Of a stretch of DNA of 64,000 bases, positions 20,272 through 31,083 are shown in pieces (position 1 is the stretch's first letter; each line of letters opens with the position of its first letter). The DNA lies in assembly GCA_039707655.1 (NCBI GenBank), contig CM077672.1:356668031-356732030 (forward strand), read 5' to 3'. The position numbers and the translations under genes are program-made. The notes beneath the pieces were generated by a model, which was given only the letters and a program-made list of their open reading frames with translations, was not told the DNA's origin and did no database searches. The DNA comes from Elymus sibiricus (taxonomy: Eukaryota; Streptophyta; Magnoliopsida; Poales; Poaceae).

Positions 20272-22450
20272 ATGAGCCGTCTACCGCCCGACTACGAGCC
20301 CATGCGCCTGTTTAACACGCCGCAGGATGCGCCTATTCAGGGGGCTGGAGCAGGCACCCCGGAAACACCGTTTGTACCCCCGAGCGGAGGCAGGCAGCCG
20401 TCGGCAGGTCAACCCCATCAACCGGCTCAGCAGCGCCTGCATGAGCCGGCCCAGCGGATCCCGCCGGTTCAGATGCCCCCACATCGTTTCCTCACACCGG
20501 CGGGTCATTTCACCAACCCTTTGGACAACTTGGTGGCAGCAGCGACTAACTTGGCCGCGCTCCCAATCACGGGAAACTCACCGGTTGAGATCGAAGCCCG
20601 GAATTCCATTGAGATGTTAAAAACTTCAGTTGCCCAGCAGGCAAACTACTCCTACAGTCGGCAGCGACTCCATTCTACCCCGCTTCCAAGCCGAAGCAGG
20701 AGCCGCCACGATGAGTCGCCGGCCGTCTCTAGCAGCGCTCATCAACGTCGTGAGCAGCCTCGTGACCCACCACGCCTTGGGCCCCTTAACGCCCAGGAGA
20801 TTGTTGATACAGCTCGGGCTCAAGGAGCGGCGGAGGCGGCAAACGCGGCGGGTCAGGCGCCGCCTGTCACAACCCAATTGACTTCCAGTAGCAGGACCAT
20901 TGGGATACCGTGTTTGGTGCCGGCTCTACGCAACGAGCGCATGCCCAAGGACTTCGAAGGCCCTCGTAAGGTTCCAAATTACACGGCTGACCTTGAGCCG
21001 GCTGCTTGGATTGAGAGCTACGAGATAGCCATGGACATGCTGGATGTCAGCGACGCTGTCTGCGCTAAGTACCTGACAATGATGTTGGAAGGGCCGGCCG
21101 GTACGTGGTTGAAAAACTTGCCCCCTAACTCTATTAACACCTGGGCGGAGTTGAAGGACCGTTTCATCAAGAACTTCCAGGGAACCTGCAAACGCCTAAT
21201 GACGATCGTCGATCTTCAGCACTGCATCCAACGTGAGGGTGAGTCGGCCCATCACTGGACGCGCCGGGTCGCCGAAATTATTCACGTCTCTGACAGCATC
21301 ACGGCGGCTCAGGCGGTTCTGATCTTGGAGAAAAACTGCCACTTTGAGCCGCTCATGCAGAAACTGGGCCGGCTCAAGCGGAAGGTTCAGGATATGGGCG
21401 AGCTCATGGATGTCCTCACCAGGTATGCCGAGTCAGACACCACGAAGGATCCCAGCCCAGACGATGACCAGACTGGCAAGGGAAAGAAAAACAATGGTGG
21501 CAAGGGTAACCAGCAGAACAACTCAGGGAACAATGGAAATCATGGCAATGAAGGGAAGCATAAGAATCTGGAAGGAGGATCAGATTTGGTCGCTAATACC
21601 AACGCTGGTTACAAATACCCGAAGGGGAATAATTCGGGAAGATCCTATAGTGGCAACAAACCCCGTAATTTTGAGGAAGCCCTCAAAAGGCCATGCCCAA
21701 AGCACATCCTCCCTAATAAACCGTCAACCCACTCTTGGGAGAACTGTCACATAATGCAGGCTTTTGGCGAGCAGTTCTTTCAGAACAGTCAAGGCGGCGG
21801 CGGAGGCAACCCGGGGCAGCCTGGAGCCGGCTCGACTGGTGGTTTTCATAACCAGGGTTTTCATGGACCGGGCGGCTCAGGAACAGGTTACCAGGGTTCT
21901 GGCAACAATGGAGGCAATCAGCATCCGGGGCAAGGAAATCAGCAACTGGGCAATCAACATGTCAATCAGTCGGGTTTTCAGAGCAATCCCAAACAGTTGA
22001 ATAGTGGGCAGTATCACGTGTTCACGACCCATACTGACAAGCGAGATCGCAAACTCCGGAAACGAGCCATCAGTGTAGTTGAGCCGGCAGTACCGGAATA
22101 TCTATGTTGGTCGGAACAGCCCATTACATGGAGCAGAGAGGATCACCCTCCCCGGGTTGACAGTCCGGGTTGCTTGGCTTTGGTGGTGGCGCCCCAAGTC
22201 GGCGGCTATTCACTCACGAAGGTACTCATGGACGGAGGAAGCAGTATAAACATTTTGTACTACGACACTTTTCGACGGATGAATCTGTCTGAAAAACAGC
22301 TCCAGTCGTCTTCTACAGTGTTTCACGGGATCGTTCCCGGAAAGTCTGCATATCCTATCGGGCGGATCAAGCTAGATGTCGCATTTGGCACTGATGATAA
22401 CTACAGGTGCGAGTCTTGGACCTTTGAGGTGGTCAAAATCAAGGCGGCTA
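20272..22450 (+). CDS. Gag-protease of the Tat element
   Basis: A long open frame. Residues about 1-210 are Pro/Gln/Ala-rich. Residues about 225-390 form the retrotransposon gag (capsid) domain, with AAWIESYEIAMDMLD, WLKNLPPNSINTWAELKDRF and HHWTRRVAEIIH. A Lys/Asn/Gly-rich linker follows, then a C/H cluster (CPKHILPNKPSTHSWENCH, about residue 485). Then comes a Gly/Gln/Asn-rich segment. The aspartic protease follows, with active-site words VLMDGGSSINILY at 22224-22262. The frame loses homology at about 22450, where the following sequence matches in the next frame. Gag forms the particle that packages the RNA, and the protease matures it. The gag-protease part itself is uninterrupted for about 725 codons. 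Confidence 0.85.
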
Positions 22451-22463
22451 TTACGCTCGCTTC

Positions 22464-23621
22464 ATGGCTCGACCCTGCTATGTCTACCTCAAACTCAAGA
22501 TGCCTGGACCAAATGGCACTATCACAGTTAATGGAGATCGAAAGATCGCCCTTGAGTGCGAGGAAGGGGATGCAGCCTACGCCGAGACGGCTTGCGCTGC
22601 GGAAGAGTTGAAATATTACGCTGCAAATGTTGACCCGGCCGATATGACGCCCTTGAAGAAGCCCACCGCAGAGTTTGACCCGCCCCTCAAGTTTAAGTCG
22701 GCCGAGGACACCAAACAGGTTGAGTTCGTCCCTGGTGACCCGTCCAAGACGTTCACTATTGGGACTGGTATGGATCCCAAATAGGAAAGCGCACTCATCG
22801 AGTTCATCCGTGAGAATCGGGACATCTTCGCGTGGAAACCTTCTGACATGCCAGGTGTACCAAGAGAACTCGCTGAGCACCACCTTAATGTGGATCCGAA
22901 AATGAAGCTTGTTCGACAATTCCTCCGTCGTTTTAACGAGGAGAGACGCAAGGTTATTGGAGAGGAAGTAGCCCGGCTCCTAGCTGCCGGGTTCATCGTT
23001 GAAGTTTTTCACCCTCAGTGGTTGGCTAATCCAGTGCTTGTTCTAAAGAAAAACGGCACTTGGCGCATGTGTATTGACTACACAGATCTCAACAAAGCTT
23101 GTCCCAAAGACCCGTTTGCCCTCCCTCGCATTGATCAGATCATCGATGACACGGCGGGTTGTGAGAGTTTGTGTTTCCTGGATGCTTACTCCGGCTATCA
23201 TCAGATAAAGATGGCCGTTGAGGATCAGGAGAAGACGGCTTTCATCACACCTTTTGGGGCCTTTTGCTATGTCTCTATGCCTTTCGGGCTCAAAAGTGCT
23301 GGGGCGACTTATCAGCGCTGTGTCCAGAATTGTTTCCACAAGCAGATTGGGCGCAACGTTCATGCTAATGTGGATGATATCGTGGTCAAGTCATTGAAGA
23401 AGGAAACCTTACTGGATGATCTCAAGGAAACTTTTGCTAATCTTCGGACTTACCAGATGAAGCTTAACCCGGATAAGTGTGTTTTTGGTGTTTGTGCAGG
23501 CAAGCTACTGGGTTTCCTGGTGTCAGAACGGGGCATCGGAGCCAACCCGGACAAGATTAAGGCAATAACCTCACTTGCGAAACCGGAGAATATCAATGAC
23601 GTTCAACGGATGGCGGGTTAG
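22464..23621 (+). pseudogene. Reverse transcriptase region, Tat element
   Basis: In the frame starting MARPCYVYLKLKM, an acidic linker leads to stop 22782-22784. The RT then continues with NPVLVLKKNGTWRMCIDYTD, FLDAYSGYHQIKM, TPFGAFCYVSMPFGLKSAGA and the catalytic NVDDIVVKS (about 23360-23389). The next in-frame stop is at 23619-23621 after VQRMAG. Core RT motifs, including the paired Asp, are intact. Stops rather than motif loss are what disable it. Confidence 0.88.
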
Positions 23622-24700
23622 ATCGCTGCTTTGAGCCGGTTCATAAGCCGCCTTGGCGAAAAGGCGATTCCTCTGTACCAGATGCTGAAAAAGAATGATG
23701 ACTTTGTCTGGAGCGATGCTGCTGATGCTGCCTTCGAAGCCCTTAAGAAGCAACTGGCTGAGCCGCCTGTCCTAGCTGCTCCTATCGCCAAAGAGCCTAT
23801 GCTCCTGTACATTGCTGCCAATAACCAAGCAGTAAGTGTTGCAGTTCTTGTCGAGAGGAAATAGGCAGGGAAAGAATATCCAGTGCAGCGGCCAGTCTAT
23901 TATGTCAGCGAAGTTTTATCCGAGTCCAAGCAGAGGTACCCACATTGGCAGAAACTGGTGTTTGGCGTTTTCTTGGCTAGTCGCAAGCTCAGACATTATT
24001 TCCTGGAGCACCCCATTACTGTGGTCAGTTCAACACCCTTGGGAGATATCATCCAGAACAGGGAAGCGACAGGCCGGGTTGCCAAGTGGGGGATTGAGCT
24101 TGGTCCACATCATCTTAAATACGTGCCTCGCACGACCATCAAGTCCCAGGCACTTGTTGATTTCATCAATGATTGGACTGAACTCCAAGCTCCGGAAGAG
24201 AAGCCAGATAATACATATTGGACTATACATTTTGATGGTTCCAAACAGCTAGAAGGCTCGGGGGCTGGAGTTGTCATATCTTCCCCTCGAGGTGATAAAT
24301 TTTGCTATGTCCTGCGGATTCTGTTTACTTGTACTAACAATGCAGCTGAATACGAGGCTCTCCTCCATGGTCTTCGGATGGCTAAAGAGATGAATCTCAG
24401 CCGGGTCAGGTGCTTGGGCGACTCAGATTTGGTTGCTCAACAAGTTTCAGGAAAGTGGGATTCCAAGGACCCGCTTATGGCGGCTTATCGGCAAGAGGTA
24501 ACCAATGTGGCCGGTCACTTCAAAGGTTATCAAGTTGATCACATTGATCGGTGACTCAACGAGGCGGCTGATGCATTGTCGCGACTCGGCTCTCAACGTA
24601 AGCCGGTCCCTCCCAATGTGTTTCTTGACATGCTGCATCATCCTTCTGTCAAACTGCCTTCCGAGTAAGATCTCGCTATCCCTAACCCGGAGGCACTGTT
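23622..24700 (+). pseudogene. RT connection and RNase H regions, Tat element
   Basis: The same frame resumes with the RT-linked RNase H remnant (WSDAADAAFEALKKQL, then VYYVSEVLSESKQRYPHWQK). It is cut by a stop at 23862-23864. A second, archaeal-type RNase H follows, with HFDGSKQ, NNAAEYEALL, GDSDLVAQQ and NEAADALSRLGS marking its Asp/Glu/Asp/Asp catalytic pattern. Stops lie at 24552-24554 (just before the last motif) and 24666-24668. The presence of two RNase H regions is a mark of the Tat clade. Confidence 0.8.
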
Positions 24701-25987
24701 GGTGGCGGCTCTTCACGCTATTCCGGACTGGACAGTTCCTTATCTGGATTATCTGACTCAAGGCGAGTTACCTGCAGATGAACTCATGGCTCGTCAGATC
24801 GTCCGCCGCTCCAAGTCTATGTCTATCGTCAATGGCGAGTTACACAGAAGAAGCATCACAGGAGTTTTCCAGCGTTGTGTCTTCCCTGATGAAGGGCGCG
24901 AGATTCTCAATGAGATTCATTCTGGCGATTGTGGTCATCATGCCGACTCAAGATCCTTAGTGACAAAAGCCTTTCGCCATGGTTTTTACTGGCTTACGGC
25001 TCACGCAGATGCTGAGGATATCGTACAAAAGTGTGATGGTTGCCAGAAGTTTGCACGCCAGGCTCATGTTCCGGCTCAAGAGCTTCGCATGATTCCTATC
25101 ACATGGCCTTTTGCAGTATGGGGGCTCGACATGGTTGGTCTGTTTAAGCCGTCCAAGGACAAGAAGACACATCTTTTGGTTGCTGTTGATAAATTTACCA
25201 AGTGGGTTGAGGCCGAGCCAATCAGCAATTGTGATGCAGCCACAGCAGTCAAGTTCTTGAAAAAGTTGATTTTTCGTTTTGGTTATCCACATAGCATCAT
25301 CACTGATAATGGCACAAATTTATCCAAGGGTGCTATGAAGCAGTTTTGTCAAAGAGAGCATATCCGGCTTGATGTTGCATCAGTTGCTCACCCTCAATCC
25401 AATGTCCAAGCAGAACGTGCTAATCAAGAGATTTTACGAGGTATCAAGCCAAGGCTTATGGTCCCCCTCGAGCGCATGCCGGGTTGCTGGGTTGAGGAGC
25501 TCCCTTCTGTCCTTTGGAGCATAAGGACTACCCCTAACAGATCAACATGCTTTACTTCTTTCTTTATGGTCTATGGCGCAGAAGCTGTTTTACCAAGCGA
25601 TATTCGCCACGATCCCCCCCCGGGTCACCGCCTATGTCGAAACAGATAACGAGCAGGCTCGTCAAGATTCTCTCAATGCATTGGAGGAGGAACGGACATA
25701 GCAGCAGCACGATCTGCAATCTATCAGCAAGACCTACGTCGCTATCACAGCCGTCGGGTTCGCAGCCGTACTTTCCAAGAGGGCGACTTAGTACTCCGTC
25801 TGATTCAAGATCAGGCGGGTATGCACAAGCTCTCCCCTCCCTGGGAAGGGCCTTTTGTCATCAGCAAGAATCTCAACAACGGTTCATATTACCTGATGGA
25901 TATACGTGAGCACAATAAATCACGTACGTCAGAGGAGGAGACCAACAGGCCTTGGAACATCGCTCATCTCCGTCCTTATTACACTTA
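24701..25987 (+). pseudogene. Integrase region, Tat element
   Basis: The His/Cys zinc-binding part includes HSGDCGHH and CDGCQKF. The DDE core reads WGLDMVG, IITDNGTNLSKG and NVQAERANQEILRG. A C-rich run near 25612-25620 shifts the frame, and another shift occurs near 25690. Downstream frames still encode the C-terminal domain (DLVLRLIQDQAG, then PWEGPFVI) to a stop near 25986. Integrase joins the cDNA to host DNA. Here the catalytic residues remain but the protein is split. Confidence 0.85.
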
Positions 25988-26877
25988 GAGCCACCGGCTC
26001 AAGTTGCTTGTACATACCTTTGTATATATTATGATCAATAAACATAAGCCGGCACCCTCGAAACTCGGGGCCTCTGTCGTTTCATCTTAAAATTTTTGCA
26101 TGAGTCTTTTTGTTTTTGATCATTGGTCACTTGGGGGCTTCCAACTCACCGAGTTTAGCTTTCTCACCCTTTTGACCCGGCAATTAACGCCACATTATCT
26201 TGGTTAAACCTGCCTGTCTGCTTGATGCTACTCCGATTAGGTGATCCGGTGTACTCTTGACAAGTCAATCATCTATATGACCCTGAACTTGTCTTGGTTA
26301 AAACATCGGATGTCACGTGAGAGCCGGCTTACAGAGAGCGAGGATAAACCATGGGCTATCATGCCAGCTTCCTTGAAGCAAGACTCGAGCCTCGAAAGCC
26401 GGTCTATATTGTCGTGCCTCGAAAGCCGACTTAACATTGATATCTATTCATGATTTCTGTTCAATTTTTACAGGGGTTATCTTTGTTTCCCTTTGGCCAT
26501 GAGCCGCCGGATCATGGATGAGCCGGGTCAAACAAACATCCTAAACAGATATGACTCACCATACTGATACTCAACGAAGCATAGTTTTTTTCCAAAAGGA
26601 GACCTGGCGGGTCAATATACAACCAGTGCAGCTGTTTCATCAAAAATACCGCAAAATTTTAAGTGCGCGAAGGCACGTCAGAGCACCTAAGTGTTTCAAC
26701 TATCCTATTACAAAGCCACAGCTGGGCTCAATGATGACAAAGTTCTTTGGAGCTCTACTCCTGGGCACCAGTATCAGCGCCCTCCGGGTTATCAGCTCTC
26801 GGGTTAGCTCCGTCATGCTGCTTCTTGGCGGCTTGAATTTCCGGCTCACCCTACTCTGGCTCTGCTTTTTCTCTTAT
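25988..26877. other. 3' non-coding region after pol
   Basis: Contains a TTGGGGGCT word (26133) like the polypurine tract, and repeated AGCCGGCTT/CTCGAAAGCCG words at 26320-26430. No coding function seen on the plus strand. Confidence 0.55.
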
Positions 26878-29800
26878 CTAAAGATTATCGAAGTCCCAGT
26901 CGAGGGTGGTCAAAGCTTGGAACTCGGCGTCCTCTCCTATTATAATTGATGGATCAACATCAAGAGCAAAGATGTGCTTACGCCGTGCTGGTGTCAGGTT
27001 GATTGGCTCGAAGATTGGCGGTGTAACCCGTTGGTTCCCTTCAGTATAAGCCGCCTCGTACCTCTTCAAATCCACCTCTTCAACAATTTGACTCGCCACA
27101 ACACGAGTTTCTTTCATAGAGCGGGAATAGTCAGCCGGCGTGAATTCCTTGCCGTCCGTCTTAAGTTCCGGAAACCCGCCAGCAAGCTCAGACATGTCCA
27201 TATCCGGCACATACGCCTTGGCTCGGCCCAGGGCTAGCATGCTGGCTGATCGGGCGGCTGATTTCTTGAACTCCTCGTTGTACATCGGCACGGTGGAAAG
27301 CTGATTCAACACGTCTTTGATATATTTTGGCGGCTCTTTATGTCTCATCACTGACATAATTGTGAACAAGCTCCCTGCATAGAGTTGCTCAAGCAAGGTG
27401 TACATCACTTTCAGCTTGACCAGCGGCTCTTGTCCAAGATTCACAGTCCGGTTCCCTGCAATTTTTGCCCAAGTATGGATCAGCTACGGATTGCAGTTCG
27501 CAGGCAAGTTAACAGTACCAAATATGAATCAACTACAAGTGGCGGGTCACTTACCAAAGATGGCCTGGGTCATGTGATTGACGTGATGCTTTAACCCGGC
27601 CAACTCATCGGAAAGGGGCTTGAGTTTGTTTTCTGCTTCTTCAGCACGTTTCAACAGCAAGTTTCTCTCTTTCTCATGAGAGGCCGTCAACACTCTCAAC
27701 TTTTCGACGGTCGTCGATGCTGATTCTTCTAGAGACGCGGCTGCTGACTCGGCATCAGCTCGAAGCTTCTTCTCCGCCTTAAGTTGCTCTTGCAAGCCGT
27801 CCGCTCTGGACTCGGCATCATTTAGCAGATCCTGACATCACAAGGTCACATCAGTACAATGAGCCTACAAAATTGGCGACTTTGGTGTTTGGCGACTCTG
27901 ATACAACCACAATTTTCTAAACTGAAGTCCCAAGCAGTTGCTAGCAATCTACATGGCACTTGGGGGCTAATGCAAGTTCATTTTCTTTTACAAATACGAA
28001 GGGAAAGCTCCGACTCATCTCACTATAATGAGTCGGCCCTTGGCGGCTATCACAGTCAATTTTCTTCTACATACTAAATCAATATTATGAAGACCCGGCT
28101 GTTTTATAAAAACAAGCCGGCCCTTGGGGGCTACACATCCTTTTGCTCTCTGATTGTTGAAGACCCGGCTGTTTCACAGAAACAAGCCGGCCCTTGGGGG
28201 CTACATAACACTTTGCTCTATAATTATTGAAGATCCGGCTGTTTCACAGAAGCAAGCCGGCCCTTGGGGGCTACATGTCAATTCAGTCTAAGACAAAGTT
28301 TAAGCACTAGCTTGTCATATGCATAACAACCCGGCCCTTGGGGGCTACGGTTCAAGAAAGAAAAGAAGAAAAGGATATCTAAAGTCTTTCACTCAATCAT
28401 GTCTGTTTATGTCTAAGACTTGGCGGCTACATATGATATATACAGTGGACAAGAGATGTTTTCTTACCTCATATTTCCTCTTCAGCATGTTAACCATGCT
28501 GGCTTCCATATCCCAGCTTGTTGATAGCCGGGTCAAATACGCCTCATGAAGGTCAATTGCGCTAAGTTCTTCAAGGCTTGGGAGTGCATGTTTCGCCAAA
28601 GTGGTTGAAGGCTCTGGAGTTTTAAAGGATGCTCCTGTGATGGTGACCTTGTCGGCGGCTTGGGGAGACGACACCACTACATTTTCCGCCACCTTGGTTG
28701 GGCTCGAAGCATGGTCAGGACTAGGCGGGTTGACGTCTCCCACCTCGTCCGTCGCACAGGTTTGAGTGTCCACCTTTCCAGTTGATGGCGGCTTATTCTG
28801 CGGCGGCGGCTCAACAATCTCGTCAGCCTGGTCCTTTTCAGCTTCAACTTGACCTTCAGGGATCACCACCTCTGGAGTTTCGGATCCGGGTTTCCCTAAG
28901 GACGAGGGTAATTCGCCAGTCTTCCTTTTCTTGGCCTTGGCCCTGCGAAAGCACAAGCAGATTCAGATAAATAATACAACAGATATAACAAAGCATGACT
29001 CATCGAAAAGCTCTTACCCTGGTTTCATGACCATGGGTGGCAGTTGAGTGGCAGATGAGTCGCCAGAAGATGGTGGCGACTCCTGATAATCCGAATCAGA
29101 CGGGTTACGTGGTTGTTTAAAAAGACCGGCAAACGGGTGAGATGGAGTTGGACTATGAGGCACCTCATTTCGACGCTTGCGGGGGTTTGGCGAGTCAGAT
29201 AAGCCGCCCAAAAGTTCCCCAGAGCCACTTCGCGTCTGGCGCCTTATTGATTCGGCGTGCTATGATTTCTTTAAAGAAAATTTTAGGTCTAAGTAAGCAA
29301 GTGGATGAGAAAAGGGCACTTTCCTCACAGTTTTTCTTAGCTTTTGGGGAACAAAGGTGTCCGAGTCGGAAGAGATAGAAATTATCTCAATGTCATCAGC
29401 CCGGCTATTATCAATATCGCCCTGGGAATAAGAGGCGTCAGCAAGTTCAATAAAAAGACAGCCAAGGGAGTCAAGTTCTACCTCTGATTCATCATCAGCC
29501 AAAGGCGACTGGCCCCTAGCTGCCGTCTCATGTTCAGCGGCCGGCTTATGCTTTTTCCGAGCCGGCACAACTTTGGATTTGGCAACTGCCTTCTTCGCTT
29601 TCTTGTTCCAGAATGAAGAATTGAGTTGCAGTTTAACGAGATTAACAAGTAAGCTTAAGTTATGGATTGATAAGTCGGATAAAACAAATTACAAAGAATG
29701 TTTACTGGAGGAGCTTGATTGAGGGCATAGAACAGTTTCAGTCCGGTCTTGTTGCATATTTCTTGAGGTTCCCCAAGTAGTTTCTTCGTGGCCTTATTTA

Positions 29801-30626
29801 TATCATCATCTGACATATCATTAGGACTGAACCATTGTGGATTGGTTGATTCGCCAGAATAATTACACATTAAATCGTCCCGGCGGCTTAAGGGCAGGAT
29901 CTTAAAGGTAAGCCAACACCAGGTCAAGTCAACACCAGTCAGACCGTTGGCTATCAAAGCCCTCAACCTTGGATATACGTGGGCGACTTGGGCACGTTCT
30001 TCTTGAGGAGCCCAGCCAGGAAGTTCAAAGGTTGGGGGAAGGCGTTCAGGTCTATAACCCGGCAGAGGGTTTTCATCAGCTGGAGCTGTGTTCTTGCAGT
30101 AGAACCACGTTTTGTTCCAACCTTTAGGGTGACTCGGCAGAGCAGCTGAAGGAAAAGGAACGTCTCTTCGTCTTTGAATTGAGACCCCGCCAAGTTCTAG
30201 GCAGGGGCCATCAGCGCACTCAGTTTGGCGGTTGAGATAGAAGAACTCTCTGAAGAGAGGAACGGTGGGTTCTATTTGCAGATATACCTCACACAAGACT
30301 TGAAATTGGCACAGGTTGGATACAGAGTTTGGACCAATGTCTTGAGGATGAAGGTTGAAGAAGTGTAGAACATCCCGGAAGAATTTTGACCTGGGTGGAG
30401 AGAAACCCCTAAGCAGATGGTCTGTAAAAATCACGATTTCCCCTTCGCGGGGGTGAGGGACGTCTTCTGCTGCTTGAGGGGCTCGATAGCCAATTACTTC
30501 TTGAGCCTGCAGGAAGCCTTGCTCTTTATAATCGTTCAGTACAAGGTCAGAGACTTGAGAACACACCCACTTGCAGACTGTGGTCTTCGCCATAGCAAGT
30601 CGCCTAAATATGAACGAGGAATGCAA
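26878..30626 (-). pseudogene. Antisense multi-exon gene inside the Tat element (PF04195-like)
   Basis: On the minus strand a chain of exon-like blocks runs opposite to gag-pol. The block at 30593-29655 (MAKTTVCKWVCSQVSDLV onward) carries GEIVIFTDHLLRGFSPPRSKFF and WNKTWFYCKN. This is typical of the putative gypsy-type transposon domain PF04195, found next to grass retrotransposons. It is followed by acidic Ser/Pro blocks (29568-29260, 29211-29014, 28956-28393), a coiled-coil block (27795-27547, KAEKKLRADAESAAASLEES) and a C-terminal block (27444-26878) ending TTLDWDFDNL. Block ends have plausible splice sites. A first exon may lie near 35900-35600, separated by the inserted long-LTR element. 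Its role in the retrotransposon is unknown. Integrity cannot be confirmed without transcripts. Confidence 0.65.
27960..28345. repeat. Hairpin-bearing tandem repeat with polypurine-tract-like word
   Basis: Units of about 70 bp contain CCGGCTGTTTCACAGAAAC followed by AAGCCGG, which folds into a stem with one bulge, and end CCCTTGGGGGCTAC. The hairpin-bearing unit occurs three times (about 28095, 28163, 28235), with partial units at 27960, 28033 and 28330. The TTGGGGGCTA word is the same as the element's polypurine tract (36096-36105). It sits in an intron-like gap of the antisense gene. Confidence 0.85.
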
Positions 30627-31083
30627 AAACGTAAATGGCAGGGTTACTCATGTTCATGATAAGCTCGCATCATACGATCAAAGGTACAGGGGTGAGTCAC
30701 CATGTTCAGTAAGTCGCCAAGAGAGACTATCATCAAAAGGGCAGTTTAAATAACTATGCCTAAGTCGCCAGGATTTATGGCTGACTTACAATGATTACAC
30801 CTAAATCGCCAGTATTAAAGGGTGGCTTACCAGATGCTAAAATTTCTAGTTTTTACTAAGTGTTACACAAACAGGTTTCACACAGATCGGATGATATTTC
30901 AGATCTACAAAATAAGTTTAAAGAAGAATATTTTCAGCGCTGAGTTCATACACTGGAAGCACGAGTTGATCTATCAGTTGTTTCTACCAAAGTTCAAGTT
31001 CGTCCAGATACAAAAACGGCGCTACAACGAACGGCGGGGCATTTCTAAGTCAAGGAAGTGCAAAACCAAGATCTAACAATGGC

